A stretch of 64,000 nucleotides of DNA from CAKSHC01 sp045595395 (GTDB lineage: Bacteria; Bacillota; Clostridia; Oscillospirales; UMGS1783). The DNA lies in the NCBI GenBank assembly GCA_045595395.1, contig JAZOAH010000008.1, positions 49,886-113,885 of the forward strand, written 5' to 3'. The notes beneath the pieces are model-generated. The model was not told where the DNA came from and made no database searches. It saw only the letters and a program-made list of their open reading frames with translations. A program made the translations under genes and the position numbers. Shown one piece after another: positions 1 through 7,183 of this stretch (position 1 is its first letter; the number at the start of each line of letters is the position of its first letter).

Positions 1-762
1 ATTTCCATTAACGATCTTCGTCATGCTATGGCTGTTCAGCACATTCTCGAACTTGACGCTCGTTCCGGATCCGGACGATATATTGACCTTTTGAAAGGTC
101 ATTTCGGTGTCACCTCTCCTGATGCTCGCCTTCAGCGTGCTGAGTATCTTGGCGGTGCCTCGATTCCCATTAACATTACTCCGGTAGCGCAGACCTCGCA
201 GACGAGTGATGTGTCCCCTCAGGGTAATGTTGCGGCATACTCTTGGACTAGTGATGTGTCCAGTTCTTTTACTAAGTCTTTTGTTGAGCATGGTACTTTG
301 ATGTGTCTTGCCGTTGTTCGTCATGTCAGATCTTATCAGCAAGGCCTTCACAAGATGTGGTCACGGCCGACCCGCTACGATCACTATTGGCCGTCTTTGG
401 CTAATATATCTGAACAGGCTATCCTCAACAAGGAGATCTTTGTTTCCGGTGATCCGGAAATAGATAACCAGGTTTTTGGATATCAAGAGGCCTTTGCCGA
501 GTATCGTTATAAGCCTAGTATTGTTACTGGCGCTATGCGTTCCTCTTATCCGCAGCCGTTGGACGCTTGGCATTATGCTGACTATTATACCGGCACGCCG
601 CATCTGTCCTCTGAATGGTTGCAGGAAGGTAGTGAAGAAATTGACCGCACACTTGCAGTTTCTTCGGCTGTTGAAGATCAGTTTATCGGTGACTTTGCGT
701 TCAACTCCCAGTGGTACCGTGTAATGCCGATGTATTCGATCCCTGGCCTCGATCGCATGTAA
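1..762 (+). CDS. Gokushovirus major capsid protein VP1, C-terminal part (5' cut by window edge)
   Basis: The reading frame is open from base 1, so this is the last 253 residues of a protein that is usually 500-600 residues long. The region matches the gokushovirus VP1 (F protein) core: a segment reading HFGVTSPDARLQRAEYLGG, then PINITPVAQTS, and a C-terminus ending in YSIPGLDRM. VP1 forms the T=1 microvirus capsid. The conserved sequence shows no frameshift, so the gene looks intact as far as it is visible. It is followed by a hairpin and then by a small ORF and VP2. Confidence 0.93.
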   Translation: MSINDLRHAMAVQHILELDARSGSGRYIDLLKGHFGVTSPDARLQRAEYLGGASIPINITPVAQTSQTSDVSPQGNVAAYSWTSDVSSSFTKSFVEHGTLMCLAVVRHVRSYQQGLHKMWSRPTRYDHYWPSLANISEQAILNKEIFVSGDPEIDNQVFGYQEAFAEYRYKPSIVTGAMRSSYPQPLDAWHYADYYTGTPHLSSEWLQEGSEEIDRTLAVSSAVEDQFIGDFAFNSQWYRVMPMYSIPGLDRM

Positions 763-777
763 GCCTATCCCGTCCAT

Positions 778-810
778 TGCCCGGTATGCCCTCGTGACCT
801 CTGCCGGGCA
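778..810 (+). terminator. Hairpin after VP1, possible terminator or attenuator
   Basis: TGCCCGG (778-784) and CCGGGCA (804-810) form a 7-bp perfect stem with a 19-nt loop. The stem is followed by CAATTTTTATT. The position directly behind the VP1 stop codon suggests partial termination or RNA processing between capsid and pilot-protein genes. Stem strength is only moderate. Confidence 0.5.
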
Positions 811-831
811 CAATTTTTATTGAGGTGTATT

Positions 832-984
832 ATGAATCAGATCCAATTAGAAAGTGTTTTAGATGCTATTGAGCATAAACTAGATATTCTTTTCGATTCC
901 TGTACTGGTGTTCAGTTGTTTGATATTTATGGTTACCTTCGTGATGAATCAGATCGTTTTCTAAAAAAGTATATTGATGCATAA
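832..984 (+). CDS. Small gokushovirus protein of unknown function, 50 aa
   Basis: ATG at 832 follows the ribosome binding site TGAGGTG (821-827). The stop codon at 982-984 overlaps the ribosome binding site of VP2. The product is acidic and probably helical (begins MNQIQLESVLDAIEHKLD), with no signal peptide or membrane segment. I do not recognise a family. Small ORFs between the capsid and pilot genes vary among gokushoviruses. Good start and stop spacing and codon use like the flanking genes support it as real. Confidence 0.65.
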   Translation: MNQIQLESVLDAIEHKLDILFDSCTGVQLFDIYGYLRDESDRFLKKYIDA

Positions 985-995
985 GGAGTGATTTT

Positions 996-1682
996 ATGCT
1001 TGCTCAACATGCCGGTGGTGGTTTTGCCGCAGGTAATTCCGCTAGTAATATTCTTAATGGAAAAACTAACGGTAATACTCTTGTCGGTGCTTTTGATGCG
1101 TATGCGCAAGATTTTGCATTAAGTAGTGGTAATTATATTGCCCCGCTTATAAATGGTCTTTATGACTCTATTTTGAGTGCTGAGCAGACCAGTGCAAATA
1201 AGCAGATGGCATTTCAGCGAGAGCAGAATGAACTTGCTATGTCTTATAATTCTTCTGAGGCGCAGAAAGCGCGTGATTTTAATGCTGAACAAGCCGCAAT
1301 TAATCGTCAATTTCAGCAAACTAGTGCTGATAAGCAGATGGCGTTTCAGGAGCGTATGAGTAATACTCAGTATCAGCGTGCTGTTGAGGATCTGAAGAAA
1401 GCCGGATTGAATCCTATTCTTGCCGCAGGTGCTAGCGCATCTTCCCCGGCTGGATCCTCGGCCTCCGGCTCTTCGGCCTCCGGTGCGTCTTCCGCAATTT
1501 CTGCAATGTCGGGATCTAAGGCTAATGCCTCCGGTGCTGGTTCCTCTGCTGTTTCTGCTTTTAATGCTCTACTTGGATTTATTGGTAATCAATCGGAAAT
1601 GTATAATTCCGGCATGCAAGGTCTTACTGGTCTTGCCAATCGTGCATTTTCTCTTTTAGGTGTTAATGCAAAACGCCGTTGA
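996..1682 (+). CDS. Gokushovirus DNA pilot / minor capsid protein VP2
   Basis: This 228-aa protein carries the VP2 hallmark QERMSNTQYQRAVEDLKKAG followed by LNPILAA at about residues 115-145. A Ser/Ala/Gly-rich low-complexity stretch follows at about 147-190. The N-terminal part has a glycine-rich start and a Gln/Asn-rich probable coiled coil with two copies of a TSANKQMAF / TSADKQMAF motif. By family knowledge VP2 is the H-like pilot protein that delivers the genome through the cell envelope. The ribosome binding site AAGGAG (983-988) precedes ATG 996. The stop codon (1680-1682) directly abuts the stop codon of the convergent ORF on the other strand. Confidence 0.92.
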   Translation: MLAQHAGGGFAAGNSASNILNGKTNGNTLVGAFDAYAQDFALSSGNYIAPLINGLYDSILSAEQTSANKQMAFQREQNELAMSYNSSEAQKARDFNAEQAAINRQFQQTSADKQMAFQERMSNTQYQRAVEDLKKAGLNPILAAGASASSPAGSSASGSSASGASSAISAMSGSKANASGAGSSAVSAFNALLGFIGNQSEMYNSGMQGLTGLANRAFSLLGVNAKRR

Positions 1683-1814
1683 TTATCCATATACTTCTTG
1701 TAGTGTTTCAAGGAACATTTGCATTGCTTTGAATCTACTCGTATAGTCAAGTAATATGATTACTAAAACTATAACGGTTATTGCAAGTATTGCTATGGTG
1801 ATATTTTTCCACAT
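1683..1814 (-). CDS. Convergent small membrane protein, 43 aa, inside the phage segment
   Basis: Read on the minus strand, ATG at 1814 is preceded by a purine-rich ribosome binding site (AAAGGAAAGG). A 43-residue frame runs to TAA at 1683-1685, exactly abutting VP2. It begins MWKNITIAILAITVIV and has one hydrophobic transmembrane segment at about residues 4-22. A short amphipathic tail with FKAMQMFLETLQEVYG follows. An extended -10 (TGCTACAAT) lies 24-32 nt upstream of its start. Known microvirus genes all lie on the virion-sense strand, so this gene could only be expressed from double-stranded replicative or integrated DNA. Function is unknown; a lysogeny or superinfection-exclusion role is speculation. 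Confidence 0.6.
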   Translation of the reverse strand: MWKNITIAILAITVIVLVIILLDYTSRFKAMQMFLETLQEVYG

Positions 1815-1837
1815 GGTCCCTTTCCTTTCTATTCAGC

Positions 1838-1846
1838 ATTGTAGCA
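1838..1846 (-). promoter_or_regulatory. Extended -10 element for the convergent small ORF
   Basis: The minus strand reads TGCTACAAT, an extended -10 (TGn plus TACAAT) with five of six -10 matches. It lies 24-32 nt ahead of the ATG at 1814. No good -35 is seen at 17-nt spacing, which is typical for extended -10 promoters. Confidence 0.4.
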
Positions 1847-1884
1847 ATTTTTATTTGACAAGCTGTACAGTTCCCGAGCCGAAA

Positions 1885-1968
1885 GCCGCCTTGCGGCGAA
1901 CCCGGCACCGTCCAGTTGTAATTGACGGATGCTCAGCCCCATTACCCTCTTGATGTAATGGGGCTGAG
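1885..1968 (+). other. Two strong stem-loops upstream of VP4, candidate phage origin or attenuator
   Basis: GCCGC-CTT-GCGGC (1885-1897) forms a tight GC hairpin. CTCAGCCCCATTAC (1932-1945) and GTAATGGGGCTGAG (1955-1968) form a perfect 14-bp stem with a 9-nt loop. No T-tract follows the second stem, so it is not a typical terminator. Intergenic stem-loops near the replication gene are plausible sites for the VP4 nick, for complementary-strand priming, or for attenuation. None of this is shown by the sequence. Confidence 0.5.
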
Positions 1969-1999
1969 TGACACAATTTACAGAAAAGAGGTGATAATT

Positions 2000-3076
2000 G
2001 TGTCTTGTGATTGTCCTAATATTGGTATCTTTAAGCGTGGCCTAGATGGTAAACGTGAACTTGTGAAAATGTTTCAGTATGTACCGGATAAGATGATTGA
2101 TAATTACTACAAAGATTATTGTAATCTCTTTGCCGATAAATCCGATACTGAGATAAAATACCAAAAGACCGCTGATGGATACCATGAAATTATGCTTTTG
2201 CCTTGTGGTAAGTGTATAGGTTGTCGGTTAGAGTATTCTCGTCAATGGGCGATGCGTTGTACTCTTGAGGCTCTACAGCATGAGTGCAATTATTTTGTTA
2301 CCCTCACTTATGATGACCTTTCTGTCCCTACAAACCCCTACAAGTTGTGTTGTGATCCTGATACTGGCCTTGTTACACATGATGGTCATTCTCATCCCCT
2401 TGTTCCGGATGATCTGAAGAAATTTATTAAGGACTTGCGCCGTCATTATGAGTATCATTATAACCATAAAGGTATTAGGTTTTTCGCTTGTGGTGAGTAT
2501 GGCGGTAAGACCGCACGCCCTCATTTCCATATCATACTGTTTAATTGCCCAATTTTAGACCTAGAACTTTACAAGAGGAATTTTCAAGGAAAGCCTTACT
2601 TTAATTCAAAAACATTTGACAAGATATGGAATAAAGGTTATACTGTTATTGCAGAGTGTTGTTTTGATACTTGCGCCTATGTTGCCCGGTATATCATGAA
2701 AAAGCAGACCGGACAAAACAGGGTTATTTATGACAATCTCGATGTAACTCCTGAATTTACTCGCATGTCAAGAAAGCCCGGCATAGGCCGAACTTATTTT
2801 GATGAAAATCTAGATAAGATCTACACCTATGATCAAGTTACCTTGCTAGGTGCAGATGGTAAAGCATTACAGCCCTGCCCGCCTAAATACTTTGATAAGA
2901 TTTATGCGGAACTCGAGCCTGACCACTTTGAAGAGGTCAAGCAAAAACGGCTTGTTAATCAAGCCAAAGTAGAAAGGAGTCGTGAATATCAAACAGGTTT
3001 ATCCAAGGCAACTCATATCCACATGCAAACGCACGAGCGTGATCGTGCAATTCTCGCTCTAAAACGGCAGAATTAG
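2000..3076 (+). CDS. Gokushovirus replication initiation protein VP4 (rolling-circle HUH endonuclease)
   Basis: VP4 nicks the double-stranded replicative form to start rolling-circle replication. The N-terminal motif LPCGKCIGCRLEYSRQWA is diagnostic for gokushovirus VP4. The HUH metal-binding motif is H175-F-H177 (ARPHFHIILF) and the catalytic-tyrosine helix is Y227-V-A-R-Y231-IMKK. I chose GTG at 2000 because AGAGGTGA (1987-1994) is a well-spaced ribosome binding site. A start at TTG 1922 would run the protein through the 14-bp stem-loop and has no such site. Length from GTG is 358 residues, within the family range, and the frame is intact. Confidence 0.9.
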   Translation: MSCDCPNIGIFKRGLDGKRELVKMFQYVPDKMIDNYYKDYCNLFADKSDTEIKYQKTADGYHEIMLLPCGKCIGCRLEYSRQWAMRCTLEALQHECNYFVTLTYDDLSVPTNPYKLCCDPDTGLVTHDGHSHPLVPDDLKKFIKDLRRHYEYHYNHKGIRFFACGEYGGKTARPHFHIILFNCPILDLELYKRNFQGKPYFNSKTFDKIWNKGYTVIAECCFDTCAYVARYIMKKQTGQNRVIYDNLDVTPEFTRMSRKPGIGRTYFDENLDKIYTYDQVTLLGADGKALQPCPPKYFDKIYAELEPDHFEEVKQKRLVNQAKVERSREYQTGLSKATHIHMQTHERDRAILALKRQN

Positions 3077-3098
3077 AGAATAGTATTCATTTTGTTTA

Positions 3099-3127
3099 AT
3101 TTTATCATAAAATATAACTATTGTCAA
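3099..3127 (-). promoter_or_regulatory. Consensus sigma-A promoter facing into the 3' end of VP4
   Basis: On the minus strand a perfect TTGACA (3127-3122) is followed by a 17-nt spacer and TAAAAT (3104-3099). Transcription would start near 3092 and run antisense through VP4. It may be a host promoter separated from its gene by the prophage, or a phage element that represses replication-gene expression. Confidence 0.6.
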
Positions 3128-3174
3128 TATCTTTTATCCCCCAAACAAAATACGATACTTAGGAGAAAAAACTC

Positions 3175-4089
3175 ATGTGGAATGAATTAGTTATTACGAT
3201 TGCCGCAAAAAACTGCGATTTGGCCGCAAATATTTTAACGGTTTTGAATCATGATGGTATGTTTATTGAAGATTTTTCTGATCTCATGGAAAATGACGCA
3301 GTGAAACAAACCAATCTTGTTGAGCAAGAATTATTAGATAAAATCTACAATGATCCCATCATCCACCTCTACATCTCCCCTAATCAAAATCTAGCGGAAA
3401 TGACACAATCCGCTCAGTCGTTATTGGATCAAAACCAAATTGAATATCATCTTGACGTAAAAGAAATTCCTGACAAAAACTGGAACGAAGAATGGATGAA
3501 ATATTATAAGCCGGTGCATATCAATGACCGTTTAACCATTGTTCCTCGCTGGTTAAATTATAAGCCACAGACGGACGAGTTGACGGTTTTATTAGATCCG
3601 GGCGCAGCCTTTGGAACCGGCACCCATGAAACAACAAAACTTTGCTTGGATGCATTAACCCGATACGTAAAAAATAATGACCGCATCCTCGATGTCGGTA
3701 CAGGAAGCGGCATTTTAGCGATCACCTCTCTCCTTCTTGGCGCTAAATCAGCCGACGCTATTGATATTGACCCTCTCTCCGTTAAGGCAGCCGGCGAAAA
3801 CGCCAGATTAAACCATGTTCACGAGAAATTAAGCGTAAAGCTTGGTAGCTTGCTTGATGAAGCAACCGGGCACTATCAGGTCATAACTGCCAATATTGTG
3901 GCCGACGTTATCATCTCCATGCTATCCGATCTAAAGCAACACATGAATACCGAAAGTACACTGATCCTCTCCGGCATCATTCGTGAGCGCGCACAAGATG
4001 TTCTAGATGCACTCAGCAAACATTCCTATCGTATAAAAGAGCATTTGCAAGACGGTGAATGGGTTGCATTTGTCGTAAGTATACAATAA
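3175..4089 (+). CDS. prmA: Ribosomal protein L11 methyltransferase
   Basis: PrmA trimethylates ribosomal protein L11 using S-adenosylmethionine. The 304-residue length fits the family. The N-terminal L11-recognition domain covers about residues 1-100. The Rossmann methyltransferase domain follows, with DPGAAFGTGTHETTKLCLDAL and the SAM-binding ILDVGTGSGILAI at about residues 140-185. The motif TANIVADVII near 240 corresponds to the N-P/I-L/V motif IV region. Ribosome binding site AGGAG at 3161-3165. It is the first host gene after the phage segment. Its usual neighbours (dnaJ upstream, rsmE downstream) are absent, so it stands alone. Confidence 0.95.
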   Translation: MWNELVITIAAKNCDLAANILTVLNHDGMFIEDFSDLMENDAVKQTNLVEQELLDKIYNDPIIHLYISPNQNLAEMTQSAQSLLDQNQIEYHLDVKEIPDKNWNEEWMKYYKPVHINDRLTIVPRWLNYKPQTDELTVLLDPGAAFGTGTHETTKLCLDALTRYVKNNDRILDVGTGSGILAITSLLLGAKSADAIDIDPLSVKAAGENARLNHVHEKLSVKLGSLLDEATGHYQVITANIVADVIISMLSDLKQHMNTESTLILSGIIRERAQDVLDALSKHSYRIKEHLQDGEWVAFVVSIQ

Positions 4090-4124
4090 GAAAAGCAGAG
4101 TTAACATGGTTAACTCTGCTTTTC
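4090..4124. terminator. Bidirectional rho-independent terminator between prmA and the aminopeptidase gene
   Basis: A 16-bp perfect stem (4090-4105 with 4109-4124) and a 3-nt ATG loop carries A-runs on one side and T-runs on the other. It can end transcripts from both convergent genes. Confidence 0.9.
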
Positions 4125-4126
4125 TT

Positions 4127-5533
4127 TTATGCCTCTTTCAAAAAACATTCTATGGCTCGATGAGTCATATACACATCAAGTTTGCTAACAACCTCATATG
4201 GCGCATGCATAGATAACACACCAACACCGAGATCAACAACATCAATATCCATAGCTGCAACATATTTAGCCACGGTGCCGCCACCGCCGGCATCAACCTT
4301 GCCCAGTTCGCCAGTCTGCCATATGACCTGATTATCATCAAGTATCTTGCGAATCTCACCCAGAAATTCAGCATTGGCATCATTGGTATCATACTTACCA
4401 CCAGATCCGGAATATTTCATGATGATAGTACCATAATTGAGTTTGGTCGTATTGCGTTTTTCATATACATCCGGATAATTCGGATCAAAGGCCGCATTCA
4501 CATCCGCCGACAAACACTTAGAATGGCGCATGCATTCACGCACATTCGCTCCGCTCCCGTTACACAATTCGGTGATAAAATTCTTCAAATAGTCAGCCTT
4601 AAGTCCGGTATTGCCGGATGATCCGATCTCTTCCCTGTCGGTCAGGACACCGATCACGGTCTTACCTTCCCCATCATTGGCCAACATGCCCGTCAAAACA
4701 GGATAAGCACAAACATGATCATCATGGCCGTAGGATCCAATCATAGAGCGGTCAAAGCCAACATCCTGAGCCTTATAGGCAGGCACCACACAAAGATCCG
4801 CCGACAGGAAATCCTCTTCTATGATATCGTATTTCTCATACAGCAGATTGAGAATGTTTAGTTTAACCTTTTCCGATGCCTTATCATCACGGAACGGGCA
4901 ACTGCCGATCAGCACATTGAGCGCTTCTCCGACAATGGCTTCGGCTAACGGCTTGGTATTTTGTGCCTTAGACAGGTGCGGCAACAAATCCGTCACGCAA
5001 AAAACCGGCTCATCCTCCTGCTCGCCCAGACAAACATTAACGACCGTGCCGTCCTTCTTGGCCACAACACCATGCAAAGCAAGCGGTATTGCCGTCCATT
5101 GATATTTCTTGATACCACCATAATAATGCGTCTTAAACAGACACAGTTCGCTGTCCTCATATACGGGCGCCGGTTTCAGATCCAACCGCGGACTATCAAT
5201 ATGGGCAGCCGCAATATTAACGCCCTGGCTCATGGGCGTCTTGCCAATGACAGCAAATACAATAGAGCGAGATCGGTTATTATAATATACTTTATCTCCC
5301 GCACGATAGGTATCCCCAAAACGAAATGGTTTATAGCCTTCTTTTTCAAGCACTTGTTGCACATATGTCACACATTCACGCTCTGTCTTGCCTACATTCA
5401 GAAAATTCTTGTATTCTACACAATAATCAAAGGCTTCCTCCGCTTGAGCATCCGTAATGCGTTCATAGCCATTCTTGGGACTATAAAACAACTTTTCGCA
5501 AAGCTGCTCCCCTGCTGTTTTTTCTACATTCAT
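4127..5533 (-). CDS. M18 family aspartyl aminopeptidase
   Basis: This 468-residue protein belongs to the M18 metallo-aminopeptidases, which release N-terminal acidic residues from peptides in the cytoplasm. Visible zinc-site motifs are AAHIDSPRLDLK (His and Asp ligands, about residue 105), TDREEIGSSGNTG (the Glu-Glu pair) and SADVNAAFDP. The C-terminal part contains MHAPYE, with the last His ligand. I chose the ATG at 5533 because GGAGGAG lies just upstream. This start overlaps the coaE stop as TAATG, so translation is probably coupled. The paired reading frame extends upstream but lacks a ribosome binding site. Confidence 0.9.
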   Translation of the reverse strand: MNVEKTAGEQLCEKLFYSPKNGYERITDAQAEEAFDYCVEYKNFLNVGKTERECVTYVQQVLEKEGYKPFRFGDTYRAGDKVYYNNRSRSIVFAVIGKTPMSQGVNIAAAHIDSPRLDLKPAPVYEDSELCLFKTHYYGGIKKYQWTAIPLALHGVVAKKDGTVVNVCLGEQEDEPVFCVTDLLPHLSKAQNTKPLAEAIVGEALNVLIGSCPFRDDKASEKVKLNILNLLYEKYDIIEEDFLSADLCVVPAYKAQDVGFDRSMIGSYGHDDHVCAYPVLTGMLANDGEGKTVIGVLTDREEIGSSGNTGLKADYLKNFITELCNGSGANVRECMRHSKCLSADVNAAFDPNYPDVYEKRNTTKLNYGTIIMKYSGSGGKYDTNDANAEFLGEIRKILDDNQVIWQTGELGKVDAGGGGTVAKYVAAMDIDVVDLGVGVLSMHAPYEVVSKLDVYMTHRAIECFLKEA

Positions 5534-6144
5534 TATTTTTTCTCCTCCAATATAGTACATGAAAAGATTTTATCATAAATACGCTTAGTTTGGCATCTCA
5601 AGTGCTCTAAATCCGAACAATTCCAAATCACATAATCTGCATGCATTCGATAAAAGGACTTCGGTTTTTGAGCCTTTAGTCGTTGTCTTGCATCACGAAG
5701 ACTCATGTCATCTCGCTCCATGATCCGTCGTAACTGTTTGTATTTGGGGGCAAGAACGGCAATCACACAATCACATTTTGTCAGGTATCCGCTCTCTGCC
5801 AACGCTGCAGCATCCACAACAACACCCGTTTGGGAAGTAGCCTCCTGAATGCGTTGATCAACACTCGCCAGAATATATTTGTGCGTAATTCGGTTTAATG
5901 CTAATGTCTGCTCCGGATCAGAAAATGCACGTCTGGCCAGTTCCTTACGATTGAGAGTTTTATCTTCCTGTAAAATCTCACAACCAAAATGTTCAACCAA
6001 TTCCGCCAAACACGGCGTACCGGGCTCAACAACCTCTCGTGCAATCTGATCACAATCAATATGATCTAGTCCCATATCGGTCAAATAAGATGCCACCAAG
6101 CTTTTACCGCAACCCGATCCACCGATCAAACCGATGATCTTCAC
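5533..6144 (-). CDS. coaE: Dephospho-CoA kinase
   Basis: CoaE phosphorylates dephospho-CoA at the 3' hydroxyl of ribose, the last step of coenzyme A synthesis. The P-loop IGLIGGSGCGKS is at the N-terminus. DHIDCDQIAREVV and the lid-region residues ERDDMSLRDARQRLKAQ are typical. From the GTG at 6144 it has 203 residues, the usual family length. GAGGAG precedes this GTG at good spacing; the longer TTG start has no clear site. It lies 10 nt behind the Sua5 gene and its end is fused to the aminopeptidase start, so the three are likely one operon. Confidence 0.93.
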   Translation of the reverse strand: MKIIGLIGGSGCGKSLVASYLTDMGLDHIDCDQIAREVVEPGTPCLAELVEHFGCEILQEDKTLNRKELARRAFSDPEQTLALNRITHKYILASVDQRIQEATSQTGVVVDAAALAESGYLTKCDCVIAVLAPKYKQLRRIMERDDMSLRDARQRLKAQKPKSFYRMHADYVIWNCSDLEHLRCQTKRIYDKIFSCTILEEKK

Positions 6145-6154
6145 TCTGTTCTCC

Positions 6155-7183
6155 TCACAACTCAATCTTACAAAAACCTGACGCTTTCAGTAATCGGTTA
6201 TATACGCCCAAAAATTCACCGTCATTGCGACAATTTCTCGCATAGATCTCAGTCACTTCCAGCTGATCAAAGCGGCGCAGTGCCGCAAATAGATTTCGAG
6301 AAAGCGAATAGGCATCATCTGCATTGCCCAGCGTCAATACCCGGCCACTGACAAATTCATCTTCTTCGCCATCAAAACAAAGAATCCCCGTGGAATCTGT
6401 GGCCTTGCTATTGATATAAGAGATCACATCCGCTTCCCTGCCGGAAACGATCATCATCGGACATTGGGGCGCATAATGCCGATATTTCATGCCGGGAGAC
6501 TGCACCTTGCTCTCATCCGGTAATTGTGACTCGATCGCCGGTGACAGATCTACAGGCCCGATGACCGACTCGATCTCCTCTCGCCCGATAATGCCGGGGC
6601 GTAAGATCATCGGCCGCTCTCCTACCATCGAGATAACTGTACTCTCAACGCCGACACAACAGGAACCGCCATCAAGGATCAGCGGTATTCTCCCATCCAT
6701 ATCATCAAACACATGCTGTGCCGTTGTTGGACTGGGCCGTCCCGAACGATTGGCGCTGGGTGCAGCAATGGGCAAGCCGGAGCGACGGATCAATTCTCTA
6801 GCGATTTCGTTCTCCGGACAGCGAAGCCCAACGGTATTGAGTCCGCAGGTGACTTCTGCTGCAATACAGGCCGCACTTTTTACCACTAAAGTCAGTGGGC
6901 CAGGCCAAAACTTCTCCGCCAATGCTTTTGCCTTATCGTTGACATCTATCCCATATTTGAATATTTCATCAGCATGACAAATATGTACGATCAACGGGTT
7001 GTCTTGCGGCCGCCCCTTGGCTTGAAATATTTTTTTTACCGCACTCGAATCCAGCGCATTAGCCCCAAGACCATATACCGTTTCGGTGGGAAAACCAACG
7101 ACCTCACCGTCACGAATCAGGGCTGACGCCAGATCTAATGATACATCATTAGGCGGCATCATGTTTGTTTGTATCCTTTTCAT
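6155..7183 (-). CDS. ywlC: L-threonylcarbamoyladenylate synthase, two-domain Sua5 type
   Basis: This enzyme makes threonylcarbamoyl-AMP from threonine, bicarbonate and ATP, the precursor of the t6A37 tRNA modification completed by TsaD (encoded at 16075). The catalytic YrdC domain shows FPTETVYGLGANA, KGRPQDNPLIVHI and SANRSGRPSPTTAQHV. The C-terminal Sua5 domain gives the full 342 residues. The start ATG overlaps the prfA stop as ATGA (7180-7183). The symbol ywlC follows the B. subtilis orthologue. Confidence 0.92.
   Translation of the reverse strand: MKRIQTNMMPPNDVSLDLASALIRDGEVVGFPTETVYGLGANALDSSAVKKIFQAKGRPQDNPLIVHICHADEIFKYGIDVNDKAKALAEKFWPGPLTLVVKSAACIAAEVTCGLNTVGLRCPENEIARELIRRSGLPIAAPSANRSGRPSPTTAQHVFDDMDGRIPLILDGGSCCVGVESTVISMVGERPMILRPGIIGREEIESVIGPVDLSPAIESQLPDESKVQSPGMKYRHYAPQCPMMIVSGREADVISYINSKATDSTGILCFDGEEDEFVSGRVLTLGNADDAYSLSRNLFAALRRFDQLEVTEIYARNCRNDGEFLGVYNRLLKASGFCKIEL

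Larger units (their letters stand above)
1..3090 (+). mobile_element. Gokushovirinae (Microviridae) prophage or remnant, left part outside the window
   Basis: Three diagnostic gokushovirus genes lie in the usual order VP1, VP2, VP4 on the plus strand, with a small ORF between VP1 and VP2. The plus strand here is T-rich, especially at third codon positions, as in virion strands of ssDNA microviruses. The host genes that follow are richer in GC and not T-biased. The right boundary lies between the VP4 stop (3076) and the host gene prmA (ribosome binding site 3161). The expected VP5/VP3 genes would be left of VP1, outside the window. No integrase is visible, and known microvirus prophages use host XerCD. 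I could not find a convincing dif-like site at 3077-3160. A metagenome assembly chimera is the main alternative. Confidence 0.8.

Noticed and set aside
1855..1860. A perfect TTGACA on the plus strand as promoter for VP4
   Set aside because: No acceptable -10 lies 15-19 nt downstream.
1756..1953. A 65-codon plus-strand reading frame between VP2 and VP4
   Set aside because: It has no ribosome binding site, runs through two strong hairpins and overlaps the better-supported minus-strand gene.
1922..2000. An upstream TTG start for VP4
   Set aside because: No ribosome binding site, and the added segment is the 14-bp stem-loop. GTG 2000 has a good site.
3077..3160. A XerCD dif site at the phage/host junction
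   Set aside because: Neither strand gives more than scattered matches to the Firmicute dif consensus; the TTATGATAAAA-like stretch has no matching XerC arm.
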